64,000 nucleotides of DNA from Mesoterricola sediminis. GTDB lineage: Bacteria > Acidobacteriota > Holophagae > Holophagales > Holophagaceae. Below are positions 1 through 8,234 of this stretch, in pieces. The DNA is taken from NCBI RefSeq assembly GCF_030295425.1, contig NZ_AP027081.1, forward strand, positions 682,001-746,000. The letters are read 5' to 3'. Numbering within the stretch: position 1 is the first letter of the stretch; each line of letters starts with the position of its first letter. The notes under the pieces are model-generated. The model was given only the letters and a program-made list of their open reading frames with translations, ran no database searches and had not been told where the DNA came from. Both the position numbers and the translations under genes were made by a program.

Positions 1-1073
1 AGACCTACGTGGCCGCCGCCTTCCCCAGCGCCTGCGGCAAGACCAACTTCGCCATGCTCCAGGTGCCCGAGCGCTTCCAGGGCTACAAGGTCACCACGGT
101 GGGCGACGACATCGCCTGGATCAAGCCCGGCCCCGACGGCCGCCTCTACGCCATCAACCCCGAGGCGGGCTTCTTCGGCGTGGCCCCCGGCACCGGCATG
201 AAGTCCAACGCCAACGCCATGCTGAGCATGAAGGAGAACACCATCTTCACCAACGTGGCGCTCACCCCCGAGGGCGACGTGTGGTGGGAGGGCATGACGG
301 AGGAAGTGCCCGAGCAGCTCACCGACTGGCAGGGCAACCCCTGGACGAAGGACTGCGGGCGCAAGGCCGCGCACCCCAACAGCCGCTTCACCGCCCCGGC
401 CCGGCAGTGCCCCTCCATCGATCCCGCCTGGGAGGACCCCGCGGGCGTGCCCATCAGCGCCTTCGTCTTCGGCGGCCGCCGCGCCACCACGGTGCCCCTG
501 GTCGTCCAGAGCGTGAACTGGAACTTCGGCGTCTACACCGCCGCCACCATCGGCAGCGAGATGACCGCCGCCGCGGCCGGCAACATCGGCGAGGTCCGCC
601 GCGATCCCTTCGCCATGCTGCCCTTCTGCGGCTACCACATGGGCGACTACTTCAACCACTGGCTCCAGCTGGGCCGGATGATCAAGAACCCGCCCCGCAT
701 CTTCTGCGTCAACTGGTTCCGCAAGGACCAGGACGGCAAGTTCGTTTGGCCCGGCTACAGCGAGAACATGCGCGTGCTCAAGTGGATCGTGGACCGCGTC
801 CACGGCCGCGCCTACGCCGCCGAGAGCCCCCTGGGCTGGATCCCCCGCCCCGAGGACCTGGACATCGAGGGCATGGACGGCTTCACGAAGGAGAACTTCT
901 GCCAGGCCATGACCATCAAGCGGGACGAATGGCGCCACGAGATCCTCCTTCACGAGGAGCTCTTCGAGAAGCTCTATGACCGCCTGCCCAAGGAGTTCTT
1001 CCACATGCGCCAGCTGCTGCTGAGCGCCCTGTGGCGCAGCCCCTCCTCCCTCGGCCTCGCGCCGGAGCGGTAG
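1..1073 (+). CDS. pckG: Phosphoenolpyruvate carboxykinase (GTP), 5'-truncated by window edge
   Basis: Cytosolic enzyme converting oxaloacetate plus GTP to phosphoenolpyruvate, CO2 and GDP, linking the TCA cycle to gluconeogenesis. The frame is open from base 3 with no start codon, so about 357 C-terminal residues of a usually ~600-residue protein are present; the GTG at base 9 lies inside the conserved core and is not the start. The visible part opens with the PEPCK-specific P-loop PSACGKTN, which holds the reactive cysteine. It is followed by the metal/phosphate motif [10 protein letters not shown], the [13 protein letters not shown] stretch, [11 protein letters not shown] and [12 protein letters not shown], all typical of the GTP class rather than the ATP class. 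The C-terminus ([18 protein letters not shown]) is intact. It converges on the IPT lipoprotein gene, with a hairpin between them. Confidence 0.95.
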   Translation, partial: TYVAAAFPSACGKTNFAMLQVPERFQGYKVTTVGDDIAWIKPGPDGRLYAINPEAGFFGVAPGTGMKSNANAMLSMKENTIFTNVALTPEGDVWWEGMTEEVPEQLTDWQGNPWTKDCGRKAAHPNSRFTAPARQCPSIDPAWEDPAGVPISAFVFGGRRATTVPLVVQSVNWNFGVYTAATIGSEMTAAAAGNIGEVRRDPFAMLPFCGYHMGDYFNHWLQLGRMIKNPPRIFCVNWFRKDQDGKFVWPGYSENMRVLKWIVDRVHGRAYAAESPLGWIPRPEDLDIEGMDGFTKENFCQAMTIKRDEWRHEILLHEELFEKLYDRLPKEFFHMRQLLLSALWRSPSSLGLAPER

Positions 1074-1090
1074 ACCGGCAACCGTGCAAG

Positions 1091-1120
1091 GCAGGGGCCC
1101 CGCCGCGGCGGGGCCCCTGC
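1091..1120. terminator. Perfect GC palindrome between convergent genes
   Basis: A 30-nt perfect inverted repeat (arms about 1091-1104 and 1107-1120) lies between the stop of pckG and the stop of the convergent lipoprotein gene. There is no T-tract on either side, so it is a bidirectional hairpin terminator candidate rather than a classical one. Confidence 0.6.
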
Positions 1121-1138
1121 GCGTACGACCGCCCGGGC

Positions 1139-3763
1139 TCAGGGCAGGGGGAAGGGATCGCTGGCCCCGTAGGGGGTGACGAGGACCACGGTCCCGGTGG
1201 CCGAAAGGGGCAGGGTGATCCGCGCCAGGGCATCGCTGAGGGCCGTGAAGGGCACGTCCGCCCCGTTCAGCTGCACCGCCGTGAGGCCGGCGAAACCGCT
1301 GCCCCTCAGGACCACGACCCGTTCTGCCGGGAGGTCGGTGGACTCGGCCACCGCCACCATGGGCCGGGCCAGCTGCCGGAGCATCCGGAAGGCCCGGGTG
1401 CCGTTCAAGGCCGGGGAGCCGTTCATCAGGTCGCCCAGGGTGGCCATGGCGGCGGTGCGGGCGCTCAGCTCGGCCTGGTCCCCGTCCGCGAACAGCAGGT
1501 GCAGGGTCGCCGCAGCCCTGGTGCCCAGCCTGGTGAGGCTCCAGAAGGCGGTGGTCCGGTCCACGTCCAGGCCGGCCACCGGTTGGGTAGCACTCGAGGA
1601 AATGATCTGGGACATCGTCCCGGGGTCTGCGGGATGCACCGAGATCCCGAAATGGAACATCTCGCCGGCAGGGTGGTTGTCGATCCTGAGGGCGGGCTCG
1701 GCCTCGAAGAAGCCCGCGTCCAGGGTTTGAGCGGTGCTGTAGTCGCCGCTCCAGGGCGCGGCCGGATCGGTCCAGTAGTGGGGCCGGAAGAGATAGGTGC
1801 TGTCGCGATTGAGCGTGCCGTCCGTATTGAACAGGCCTGTGAATCGGTAATCCTGGCTGGCCACCAGGATGTCCACCTCAGCGGGATCGATCCCCGCGGC
1901 CCCCAGCGCGTCCGTGACCGCCCGGGGGAGGGCGGGATAGAAGGCCCTGGGCAGCCGGAGGCTCAGGGTGAAATGCGTCGTGAAATGATCCGGCCGTTCC
2001 CCGTCCGGGTTGGAAGGGTTGTAGGGGTGCAGCACCGGCGCCGTGGGCAGATTGATGGCGTACTGCGCCGTCCGGGCGATGCCGGGGAAGTCGAGCATGG
2101 GCTCCCCGAAACCGTCCTCCCTTGCGACCAGGGGCATGTTCAGGGCCGTGATGCGCGTGGGGATGAGCCCGAAGGCTGCCGCGGACGCGGTGGTGCCGCC
2201 CGGGGTGACGATGGTGATGGGGCTCGCGGCGTTGGCCCCGTCGGGCACCCGGAAGCGGAGGCCATCCGCGGTGTGTTCCACCTCGCCGTGGGGGATGACA
2301 AGGGTGCCGTAGCTCAGCTCCGTGAAGGCGCCCAGGTTCTGGCCGACGAGGGTCACCTCCGTGCCCGGGTAGCCGCCGGCGGGGGAGAAGCCCGTGATCA
2401 CCGGCGTGGCCTCGAGCACCGTGAAGGCCCCACCGGGCACCTGGACGTCGCCGCCGGGGGTGAGGAGGCGCACGGGGCCGGTGGTGGCGCCGTCCGGCAC
2501 GGCCGTGATCAGGAGGTCGCCGGTGGTGCTGAAGACCGAGGTGACCGCATCGCCGAAGGCCACCCCGGTCACCTGCTCCAGGTTCTGGCCGGCGAGGGTC
2601 ACCTGGGTGCCGGGGAGGCCCTGGTTCGGGGTGAAGCCGTCCGCGCTCAGCGGCAGGGTGGTGACGGTGAAGGGGCCGCCGGGCACGGGGAAGGCCCCGG
2701 CGGCGGATTGGACCACCACGGGCCCCGTCAGGGCGGTGGGGGGGACCCGGAACCGGAGGCTGGTGCCGTCCGGCGCGGCCGCCTCGACCACCTCCGCCGT
2801 CACGCCGCCCAGGTTGAGGCCGGTGACCTGACCCAGGCGGGCCCCGGTCACCGTCACCCAGTCGCCGACCGCGCCGGTGGCGGGGGTGAAGGCGGTGACC
2901 GCCGGGGCCGGCGCCTGCACGGTGAACGGCACGGCGGTGGCGACGGTGTTGCCCAGGGTGTCGGTCACGGCGATGGGGCCCGTCAGGGCGGTGGGCGGCA
3001 GGGTGAACCGGAGGCGGGTGGCTTCCGCGGTGAAGGACTGGACGGGCCGGGAGCCCACCGTCACCGCGACCACGTGCTCGAGGTGCTGGCCCGTCAGGAT
3101 CACCTCGGCGCCCGCGGGGCCGGTCAGGGGGGTGAAGGTCCCCAGGATGGGGGCCGGATGGGCCACCTGGAAGGTGCCGGAGGCCGTGGTGGCGACGCCG
3201 CCGGGGAGGCGAACGGTGATCGCCCCCGCCGAGAACCCGGCCGGCACGGTGGCGGTGAGGTGGGCATCATCCACCACCTGGAAGGGGGCGGGGAGGCCAT
3301 GGAACAGGACCTGGCGCGCCAGCGTGAAGCCGGAGCCCGTGAGGGTCACCGTGTCCCCCGCGGCCGCCAGGGCGGGGGCGAAGGCGGCGATGGTGGGGGC
3401 CGCGGGGGCGGCGAGGATCCGGAAGGTCCGGACGGACACGACCCGGCCCCGGCCCGTGTCCAGGATCAGGGGGCCCTCGGCGGGACCGGCAGGCACCTCC
3501 ACCCGGAGCCGCGTGTCGCTCTCCCGGGTCACCCGGGGGGAGGGGCGACCGGCGACCAGGACCTGGGAGGTGGCGCCGAGGCCGCTGCCGGTGATGGTAA
3601 TTTCATCGTACTGGTAGCCCTCGCTCGGGGTCGCGCCCGTCAGGCTGGGCCGGGCCGCGGGGCCGTTGCCGCGGCAGGCCACCTGGGTCGTGACGAGGGC
3701 GCCCGTTGTGAGTAAGAGGGCGCAAAGGCCCAGGGTGGGCGGAAGGGACGGTCGGCGGGACAT
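1139..3763 (-). CDS. IPT/TIG-repeat lipoprotein with uncharacterised C-terminal module (copy 1)
   Basis: Predicted surface or periplasmic lipoprotein of 874 residues; no enzymatic role can be assigned. A hydrophobic N-terminus ends at Cys30 (TQVAC), a plausible lipidation site. Six Ig-like IPT/TIG repeats of about 80-85 residues follow (roughly residues 38-540), each with the GxxVTLTGxxL pattern and ending in a TGPI/V strand. Then comes a ~250-residue segment that matches no family I recognise, containing SQDY, RPHYWTD and LDAGFFE, and finally a single C-terminal IPT-like domain ending in DPFPLP. The ATG has a well-spaced AGGAG. The same architecture and the same middle module recur in the protein at 8235-10922, so the two are paralogues. 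IPT repeats are usually adhesive or carbohydrate-binding; ligand unknown. Confidence 0.85.
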   Translation of the reverse strand: MSRRPSLPPTLGLCALLLTTGALVTTQVACRGNGPAARPSLTGATPSEGYQYDEITITGSGLGATSQVLVAGRPSPRVTRESDTRLRVEVPAGPAEGPLILDTGRGRVVSVRTFRILAAPAAPTIAAFAPALAAAGDTVTLTGSGFTLARQVLFHGLPAPFQVVDDAHLTATVPAGFSAGAITVRLPGGVATTASGTFQVAHPAPILGTFTPLTGPAGAEVILTGQHLEHVVAVTVGSRPVQSFTAEATRLRFTLPPTALTGPIAVTDTLGNTVATAVPFTVQAPAPAVTAFTPATGAVGDWVTVTGARLGQVTGLNLGGVTAEVVEAAAPDGTSLRFRVPPTALTGPVVVQSAAGAFPVPGGPFTVTTLPLSADGFTPNQGLPGTQVTLAGQNLEQVTGVAFGDAVTSVFSTTGDLLITAVPDGATTGPVRLLTPGGDVQVPGGAFTVLEATPVITGFSPAGGYPGTEVTLVGQNLGAFTELSYGTLVIPHGEVEHTADGLRFRVPDGANAASPITIVTPGGTTASAAAFGLIPTRITALNMPLVAREDGFGEPMLDFPGIARTAQYAINLPTAPVLHPYNPSNPDGERPDHFTTHFTLSLRLPRAFYPALPRAVTDALGAAGIDPAEVDILVASQDYRFTGLFNTDGTLNRDSTYLFRPHYWTDPAAPWSGDYSTAQTLDAGFFEAEPALRIDNHPAGEMFHFGISVHPADPGTMSQIISSSATQPVAGLDVDRTTAFWSLTRLGTRAAATLHLLFADGDQAELSARTAAMATLGDLMNGSPALNGTRAFRMLRQLARPMVAVAESTDLPAERVVVLRGSGFAGLTAVQLNGADVPFTALSDALARITLPLSATGTVVLVTPYGASDPFPLP

Positions 3764-3792
3764 GGGGTCTCCTGCGGCAGGGGCCGAGGAGA

Positions 3793-3820
3793 ATTATAAA
3801 TAATTATTAAATTCAGGCAA
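3793..3820 (-). promoter_or_regulatory. Sigma-70-type promoter for IPT lipoprotein copy 1
   Basis: On the minus strand TTGCCT (3815-3820) is followed after 16 nt by a perfect TATAAT (3793-3798), about 30 nt before the lipoprotein ATG. The element overlaps the last codons and stop of the upstream RluA-like gene, which therefore ends in the AT-rich codons for EFNNYL. Confidence 0.65.
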
Positions 3821-4726
3821 GCCGGGCCAGGGGGCCTCACTGGGCAGGGCCAGGCGGGGCGGGGGCGGGGCCTCCAGGTGAAGGGGGCGGCCGTCCAGGG
3901 GATGCCGCAGGTCGAGGCGGAAGGCGTGGAGCCAGTACCCCCCGTCCCCCGGTACGGCCGCGCCATCGGGCAGGGGGAGGCCGCCGGGGCCGTACAGGGG
4001 GTCGCCCACGAGGGGATGGCCGGCCCAGGCCAGGTGGATGCGGATCTGGTGGGGGCGGCCCGTCTCGATGTCGACCTCGGCGAGGGTGCCGTCTTCCCGC
4101 AGGGCGAGGACCCGGACCTCGCTGGCGGCGGGCCGCCCCTCGGGCGAGGCCGCGTGCAGGGTGCCCAGGCGGGGGTGGGGCACGGGGCCGATGGGGGCCT
4201 CCACCCGGAAGGCGGCCTGGGGGCAGGCGCCCGAAGCCAGGGCCCGGTAGGTCTTGCGGATGGCGTGGTCCCGCCAATCGGCCTGGAGGCGGGCCGCGGC
4301 GTCGGCCGTTCGCGCGAAGAGGACCAGCCCCGAGGTGCCCCGGCCCAGGCGGTGCATGGGCCGGGCCTCCGGATACCGCGCCCGGACCCGGGCCAGGAGG
4401 GTGTGGGCCAGGAAGCCCCCGCCGGGGAGGGTGGGGAGGCCCCGGGGCTTCCGCACCGCCAGGAGGGCCTCGTCCTCGTACAGGAGGGCCACGGCCAGGT
4501 CCACGTCCGGCTCGTCCCAGGGGGGGCGGTGCCAGGCCACCGTCTGGCCGGGGCTCAGGGGATCGTCCGGCCCGGCTTGCCGGCCGTCCACCTCCACCTC
4601 GCCGGCCAGGATCCGCGCGCGCCATTCCGCCAGGGAGTCATGGGGATGGTGGGTGGCCAGGTGGGCCAGGACGGAGCCCGCGGTCCGGGCCCGGTCCGTG
4701 TAGGTGTGGCCGGCGTTGAAGGTCAC
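3794..4726 (-). CDS. RluA-family pseudouridine synthase-like protein with Gly at the catalytic Asp position
   Basis: Predicted RNA pseudouridine synthase-like protein of 310 residues. An S4-like RNA-binding segment (about residues 10-65) precedes an RluA-type catalytic fold with MHRLGRGTSG at residues 123-132, GRPHQIRIHL and GHPLVGDPLYG. In the family the active-site motif is HRLDxxTSG, whose Asp is the catalytic residue. Here codon 128 (4343-4345) reads GGC, glycine. Either the protein is inactive or it belongs to a divergent HRLGRGTSG-type subgroup that I recall among plant and cyanobacterial relatives. The start is taken as GTG at 4726, because it overlaps the TGA of the upstream methyltransferase (GTGA), implying translational coupling. 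A longer upstream reading frame exists but is antisense to, and out of frame with, real coding. Confidence 0.8.
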   Translation of the reverse strand: MTFNAGHTYTDRARTAGSVLAHLATHHPHDSLAEWRARILAGEVEVDGRQAGPDDPLSPGQTVAWHRPPWDEPDVDLAVALLYEDEALLAVRKPRGLPTLPGGGFLAHTLLARVRARYPEARPMHRLGRGTSGLVLFARTADAAARLQADWRDHAIRKTYRALASGACPQAAFRVEAPIGPVPHPRLGTLHAASPEGRPAASEVRVLALREDGTLAEVDIETGRPHQIRIHLAWAGHPLVGDPLYGPGGLPLPDGAAVPGDGGYWLHAFRLDLRHPLDGRPLHLEAPPPPRLALPSEAPWPGLPEFNNYL

Positions 4727-5493
4727 GGGGCCATCATCCGGTGCATCAGGATGGCCCCGGCGGCGGCCACGTTGAGGCTGTCCACGCCCTCGGCCATGGG
4801 GATGCGCACGGCCCGGCCGCAGCGGGCCACCTCCCCGGGGGCGAGGCCGGGGCCCTCGGGGCCCAGCACGAGGGCGGTCCGGGCCGCCGGCACCCAGGCG
4901 GTCACGGGGATGCTGCCGGCCAGGGCCGCGGCGACCACCTCGCCCCCCGGCGCGCGCCAGGCTTCCAGGGCGGCCCAGGGGTCCTCCGCGCGCCACAGGG
5001 GGAGCTTCCAGGCGGCGCCCATGGAGACCCGGATGGCCCGGCGGCTGAAAGGATCCGGCCCGGGGCCCAGGAGGGCGCCGTCCAGGCCCAGGGCGGCCGC
5101 CGTGCGCAGGAGCTGGCCCAGGTTCTCCGCGTCGGAGAGGGCGGGGAGGACCAGCAGGCGGCGCGCGCGGGGCAGGTCGGCGAGGGGAGGGGGCTCGGGC
5201 ACCCGGGCCGCGGCCATCAGCCCCCGGTGGAAGGGGAAGCCCGCCAGGGCCTCCAGCTCCGCCCGGGTGGCGGTCAGGAGTTCCGCCCCCGCCGGGAGCA
5301 GGGGCTGGACCGCGTCCGCGTGGCCGGCCTCGGCGACCACCGCGGCCACCTCCACACGGCCCGCCCGGCCCCAGGCCAGCAGGTCCTCCACCAGGATCCG
5401 GCCCTCGGCCACGAAGCAGGTCCGGCCCCCCTGGGTCCGGGGCCGCCCGAAGCGCAGATCGGAGAAAAGGGACCAGAGCGGCGAATCCTGCAT
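4723..5493 (-). CDS. SpoU/TrmH-family RNA 2'-O-methyltransferase
   Basis: SAM-dependent 2'-O-ribose methyltransferase of the SPOUT class acting on tRNA or 23S rRNA; 256 residues. An N-terminal substrate-binding region (about 1-100) is followed by the knotted domain with all three family motifs: motif 1 SDAENLGQLLRTA, motif 2 LVLGPEGPGL and motif 3 IPMAEGVDSLNVAAAGAI near the C-terminus. The exact target nucleotide cannot be inferred. It is the first gene of a two-gene unit with the RluA-like gene, overlapping it by 4 nt, so the pair probably modifies stable RNA. It is divergent from clpB. The ATG has only a weak Shine-Dalgarno. Confidence 0.88.
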   Translation of the reverse strand: MQDSPLWSLFSDLRFGRPRTQGGRTCFVAEGRILVEDLLAWGRAGRVEVAAVVAEAGHADAVQPLLPAGAELLTATRAELEALAGFPFHRGLMAAARVPEPPPLADLPRARRLLVLPALSDAENLGQLLRTAAALGLDGALLGPGPDPFSRRAIRVSMGAAWKLPLWRAEDPWAALEAWRAPGGEVVAAALAGSIPVTAWVPAARTALVLGPEGPGLAPGEVARCGRAVRIPMAEGVDSLNVAAAGAILMHRMMAP

Positions 5494-5558
5494 GGACCCA
5501 TGATGACCGCGATGGGCGCCCCCCAGGAAAGGTGAAAGAAGCGCGCAAAAAATCTTAG

Positions 5559-5586
5559 TTGACAGTCATCAATCTGGTCCTATCCT
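5559..5586 (+). promoter_or_regulatory. Sigma-70-type promoter of clpB
   Basis: TTGACA at 5559-5564, 16-nt spacer, TATCCT at 5581-5586. Initiation would fall about 5592, leaving a leader of only some 12 nt that is nearly all Shine-Dalgarno (TGGAGG at 5593-5598). No CIRCE-type inverted repeat is visible. Confidence 0.6.
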
Positions 5587-5603
5587 GGACCCTGGAGGCC
5601 CCC

Positions 5604-8177
5604 ATGGCCATGCTGCCCTTCACCCAGAAAGCCAACGAAGCCCTTGTCGCCGCGCGGGACGCGGCCGCCGCCGCCCAGCACCCGGAGATCCTGCCCCAGC
5701 ACCTGTTCCTGGCCATCCTGGCCCCCGACCGCGGGCTCCGCCCCGTCCTGGAGAAGGCCGGCCTGGGGCCCGACCAGGTGAAGGGCCTCGTGGACGGCGC
5801 CGAGGCCGCCCTCGCCACCCAGCCCAAGGCCATCGGCGGCGCCGAGCCCCAGGCGGGCGCCGCCCTCCGCCACTTCCTGGAGGTGGCCAGCGACACGGGC
5901 CGGGGCCTGGGGGACCGCTTCCTGGCCACGGACGCGATGCTCCTGGCCTTCGCCAACGCCGCCACCGACGCCAAGCGTCTCCTCGCCTCCTTCGGCCTGG
6001 ACCGGAAGGCCCTGGAGACGGCCATCCGCGATGCCCGCAAGGGCGCCCGGGTGGAGGACGAGCGGGGCGAGGAGAAGTTCGCCGCCCTCGAGAAGTACGC
6101 CCGGGACCTCACCGCCGCCGCCCAGGCCGGCAAGCTGGACCCCGTCATCGGCCGCGACGAGGAGATCCGCCGCGTCATGCAGGTGCTCTCCCGCCGCACC
6201 AAGAACAATCCCGTGCTCATCGGCGAGCCCGGCACCGGCAAGACCGCCATCGTCGAGGGCCTGGCCCAGCGCATCGCCAAGAGCGACGTGCCCGAGAGCC
6301 TCAAGGGCATGCGCCTCATGTCCCTGGACATGGGCGCCCTCGTGGCCGGCACCCAGTACCGGGGGCAGTTCGAGGAGCGCCTCAAGGGCGTCATCCAGGA
6401 GATCCAGGCCGCCGAAGGCGGGATCATCCTCTTCATCGACGAGATGCACCTCCTCGTGGGCGCGGGCTCCGCCGAGGGCAGCATGGACGCCGCCAACCTC
6501 CTCAAGCCCGCCCTGGCGCGGGGCGAGCTGCGCTGCATCGGCGCCACCACCCTGGACGAGTACCGGAAGCACGTGGAGAAGGACGCCGCCCTGGAGCGCC
6601 GGTTCCAGAGCGTGTACGTGGACGAGCCCGGCATGGAGGACACCATCTCCATCCTGCGCGGCCTGAAGGAGCGCTACGAGCTCCACCACGGCGTGCGCAT
6701 CCGCGACGCCGCCCTCGTGGCCGCGGCGCAGCTCAGCCAGCGGTACATCGCCGACCGGTTCCTGCCCGACAAGGCCGTGGACCTGGTGGACGAGGCCGCC
6801 AGCCTCGTGCGCATGCAGATCGACACCCGGCCCATCGACATCGACGTCCGCGAGCGGCGCGAGATGCAGCTCCAGCTGGAGCGCCACGCCCTGGCCAAGG
6901 AGAAGGACCCCGCGAGCAGGGCCCGCCTGGCGGAGCTGGACAAGGAGCTGGCGGACCTCACCGAGGACCTCCGCGCCCTTCGGGCCCGCTGGGAGACCGA
7001 GAAGCGCCGCATCGAGGAGAACCGCGGCCGCCAGAAGCGCCTGGACGACCTCCGGATCGAGCTGGACCGGGCCAAGTCCCGGGGCGACTACGAGGTGGCC
7101 TCCCGGCTCGAGTACGGCGAGATCCCCGCCCTCGAGAAGGAGCTCGCGGCCTCCGACGACGCCGACGGCGCCATGCTCCGCCAGGAGGTGCGGGAGGAGG
7201 ACGTCGCGGCCGTGGTCGCCAAGTGGACCGGCATCCCCGTCGCGCGCCTCATGGAGAGCGAGATCCAGAAGCTCCTGCACATGGAGGACCGCCTGCGGGA
7301 GCGCGTGGTGGGCCAGGACCCCGCCCTCGTCGCCATCAGCGAGGCCCTCCGCCGCAACCGCGCGGGCCTGGGGGACCCCCGGCGTCCCATCGGCTCCTTC
7401 CTCTTCCTGGGGCCCACGGGCGTGGGCAAGACCGAGGTGGCCCGGGCCCTTGCGGAATTCCTCTTCGACGACGAGAACGCCATGGTCCGCATCGACATGA
7501 GCGAGTTCACCCACGAGGCCGACGCCACCCGCCTCATCGGCGCCGCCCCCGGCTACGTGGGCTACGAGGAGGGCGGCCGCCTCACCGAGGCCGTGCGGCG
7601 GCGGCCCTACGCCGTCATCCTCCTGGACGAGATGGAGAAGGCCCACCCGCGGATCTTCGACCTCTTCCTCCAGGTGCTGGAGGACGGCCGCCTCACCGAC
7701 GGCAAGGGCCGCACCGTCAACTTCCGGAACACCGTCGTGCTCATGACCACGAACGTGGGCAGCCACGCCATCTTCGAGGCGGGCGGCGCCGTGGACAAGG
7801 CCCAGGCCGAGGTCCAGGCCGCGCTCAAGGCCCACTTCCGGCCCGAGTTCCTCAACCGCCTGGACGAGGTGGTCACCTTCCGCGCCCTGGGCCAGGAGGA
7901 CATGCGCGCCGTGGCCCGCATCCAGATGGCCAGGGTCGTGGCCCAGCTCGCGGAGAAGCGCATCACCCTGGACGCGCCCCCCGCGGCCCTGGACTGGCTG
8001 GCCCGGGAGGGCTTCGATCCCCAGATGGGCGCCCGGCCCCTGCGCCGCCTCATCCAGCAGGTGGTGGTCAACCGCGTGGCCCGCATGGTCCTGGACGGGC
8101 GCGCCCGCCCCGGCGACACCGTGGCGCTGGCGGTGGAGGGCGGCGAGCTCGCCCTCCGGGTCGCGGCCGTGCAGTGA
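5604..8177 (+). CDS. clpB: ATP-dependent disaggregase ClpB
   Basis: Hexameric Hsp100 AAA+ chaperone that threads proteins out of aggregates together with DnaK; cytosolic; 857 residues, the usual size. Domains in order: Clp N-terminal repeats (about 1-145, starting [14 protein letters not shown]), first AAA+ module with Walker A GEPGTGKT near residue 207 and Walker B ILFIDEM near 275, the coiled-coil M-domain insertion that separates ClpB from ClpA/ClpC (about 400-520), and the second AAA+ module with GPTGVGKTE near 603 and [11 protein letters not shown]. The start is set at the ATG at 5604, five bases after TGGAGG; a frame-open extension to 5559 would run through the promoter. Followed by a strong hairpin. 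Confidence 0.96.
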   Translation: MAMLPFTQKANEALVAARDAAAAAQHPEILPQHLFLAILAPDRGLRPVLEKAGLGPDQVKGLVDGAEAALATQPKAIGGAEPQAGAALRHFLEVASDTGRGLGDRFLATDAMLLAFANAATDAKRLLASFGLDRKALETAIRDARKGARVEDERGEEKFAALEKYARDLTAAAQAGKLDPVIGRDEEIRRVMQVLSRRTKNNPVLIGEPGTGKTAIVEGLAQRIAKSDVPESLKGMRLMSLDMGALVAGTQYRGQFEERLKGVIQEIQAAEGGIILFIDEMHLLVGAGSAEGSMDAANLLKPALARGELRCIGATTLDEYRKHVEKDAALERRFQSVYVDEPGMEDTISILRGLKERYELHHGVRIRDAALVAAAQLSQRYIADRFLPDKAVDLVDEAASLVRMQIDTRPIDIDVRERREMQLQLERHALAKEKDPASRARLAELDKELADLTEDLRALRARWETEKRRIEENRGRQKRLDDLRIELDRAKSRGDYEVASRLEYGEIPALEKELAASDDADGAMLRQEVREEDVAAVVAKWTGIPVARLMESEIQKLLHMEDRLRERVVGQDPALVAISEALRRNRAGLGDPRRPIGSFLFLGPTGVGKTEVARALAEFLFDDENAMVRIDMSEFTHEADATRLIGAAPGYVGYEEGGRLTEAVRRRPYAVILLDEMEKAHPRIFDLFLQVLEDGRLTDGKGRTVNFRNTVVLMTTNVGSHAIFEAGGAVDKAQAEVQAALKAHFRPEFLNRLDEVVTFRALGQEDMRAVARIQMARVVAQLAEKRITLDAPPAALDWLAREGFDPQMGARPLRRLIQQVVVNRVARMVLDGRARPGDTVALAVEGGELALRVAAVQ

Positions 8178-8183
8178 GGACGG

Positions 8184-8218
8184 GGAAGGCCCCGGCGCGG
8201 GAAGCGCCGGGGCCTTCC
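8184..8218. terminator. Hairpin terminator between clpB and IPT lipoprotein copy 2
   Basis: A perfect 15-bp stem (8184-8198 with 8204-8218) with a 5-nt loop, just after the clpB stop and before the convergent gene's stop. No T-tract, so probably bidirectional. Confidence 0.7.
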
Positions 8219-8234
8219 GGGGCCTGCGCCGGCC

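Noticed and set aside
3794-5548. A 584-codon minus-strand frame covering both the RluA-like gene and antisense-free upstream DNA
   Set aside because: Its first half is an out-of-frame reading of the methyltransferase gene; the real RluA-like start is the GTG overlapping the methyltransferase stop.
5559-5572. TTGACAGTCATCAA as a heat-shock operator (CIRCE-like)
   Set aside because: The symmetry is weak and does not match the CIRCE consensus; it is better explained as the -35 region.
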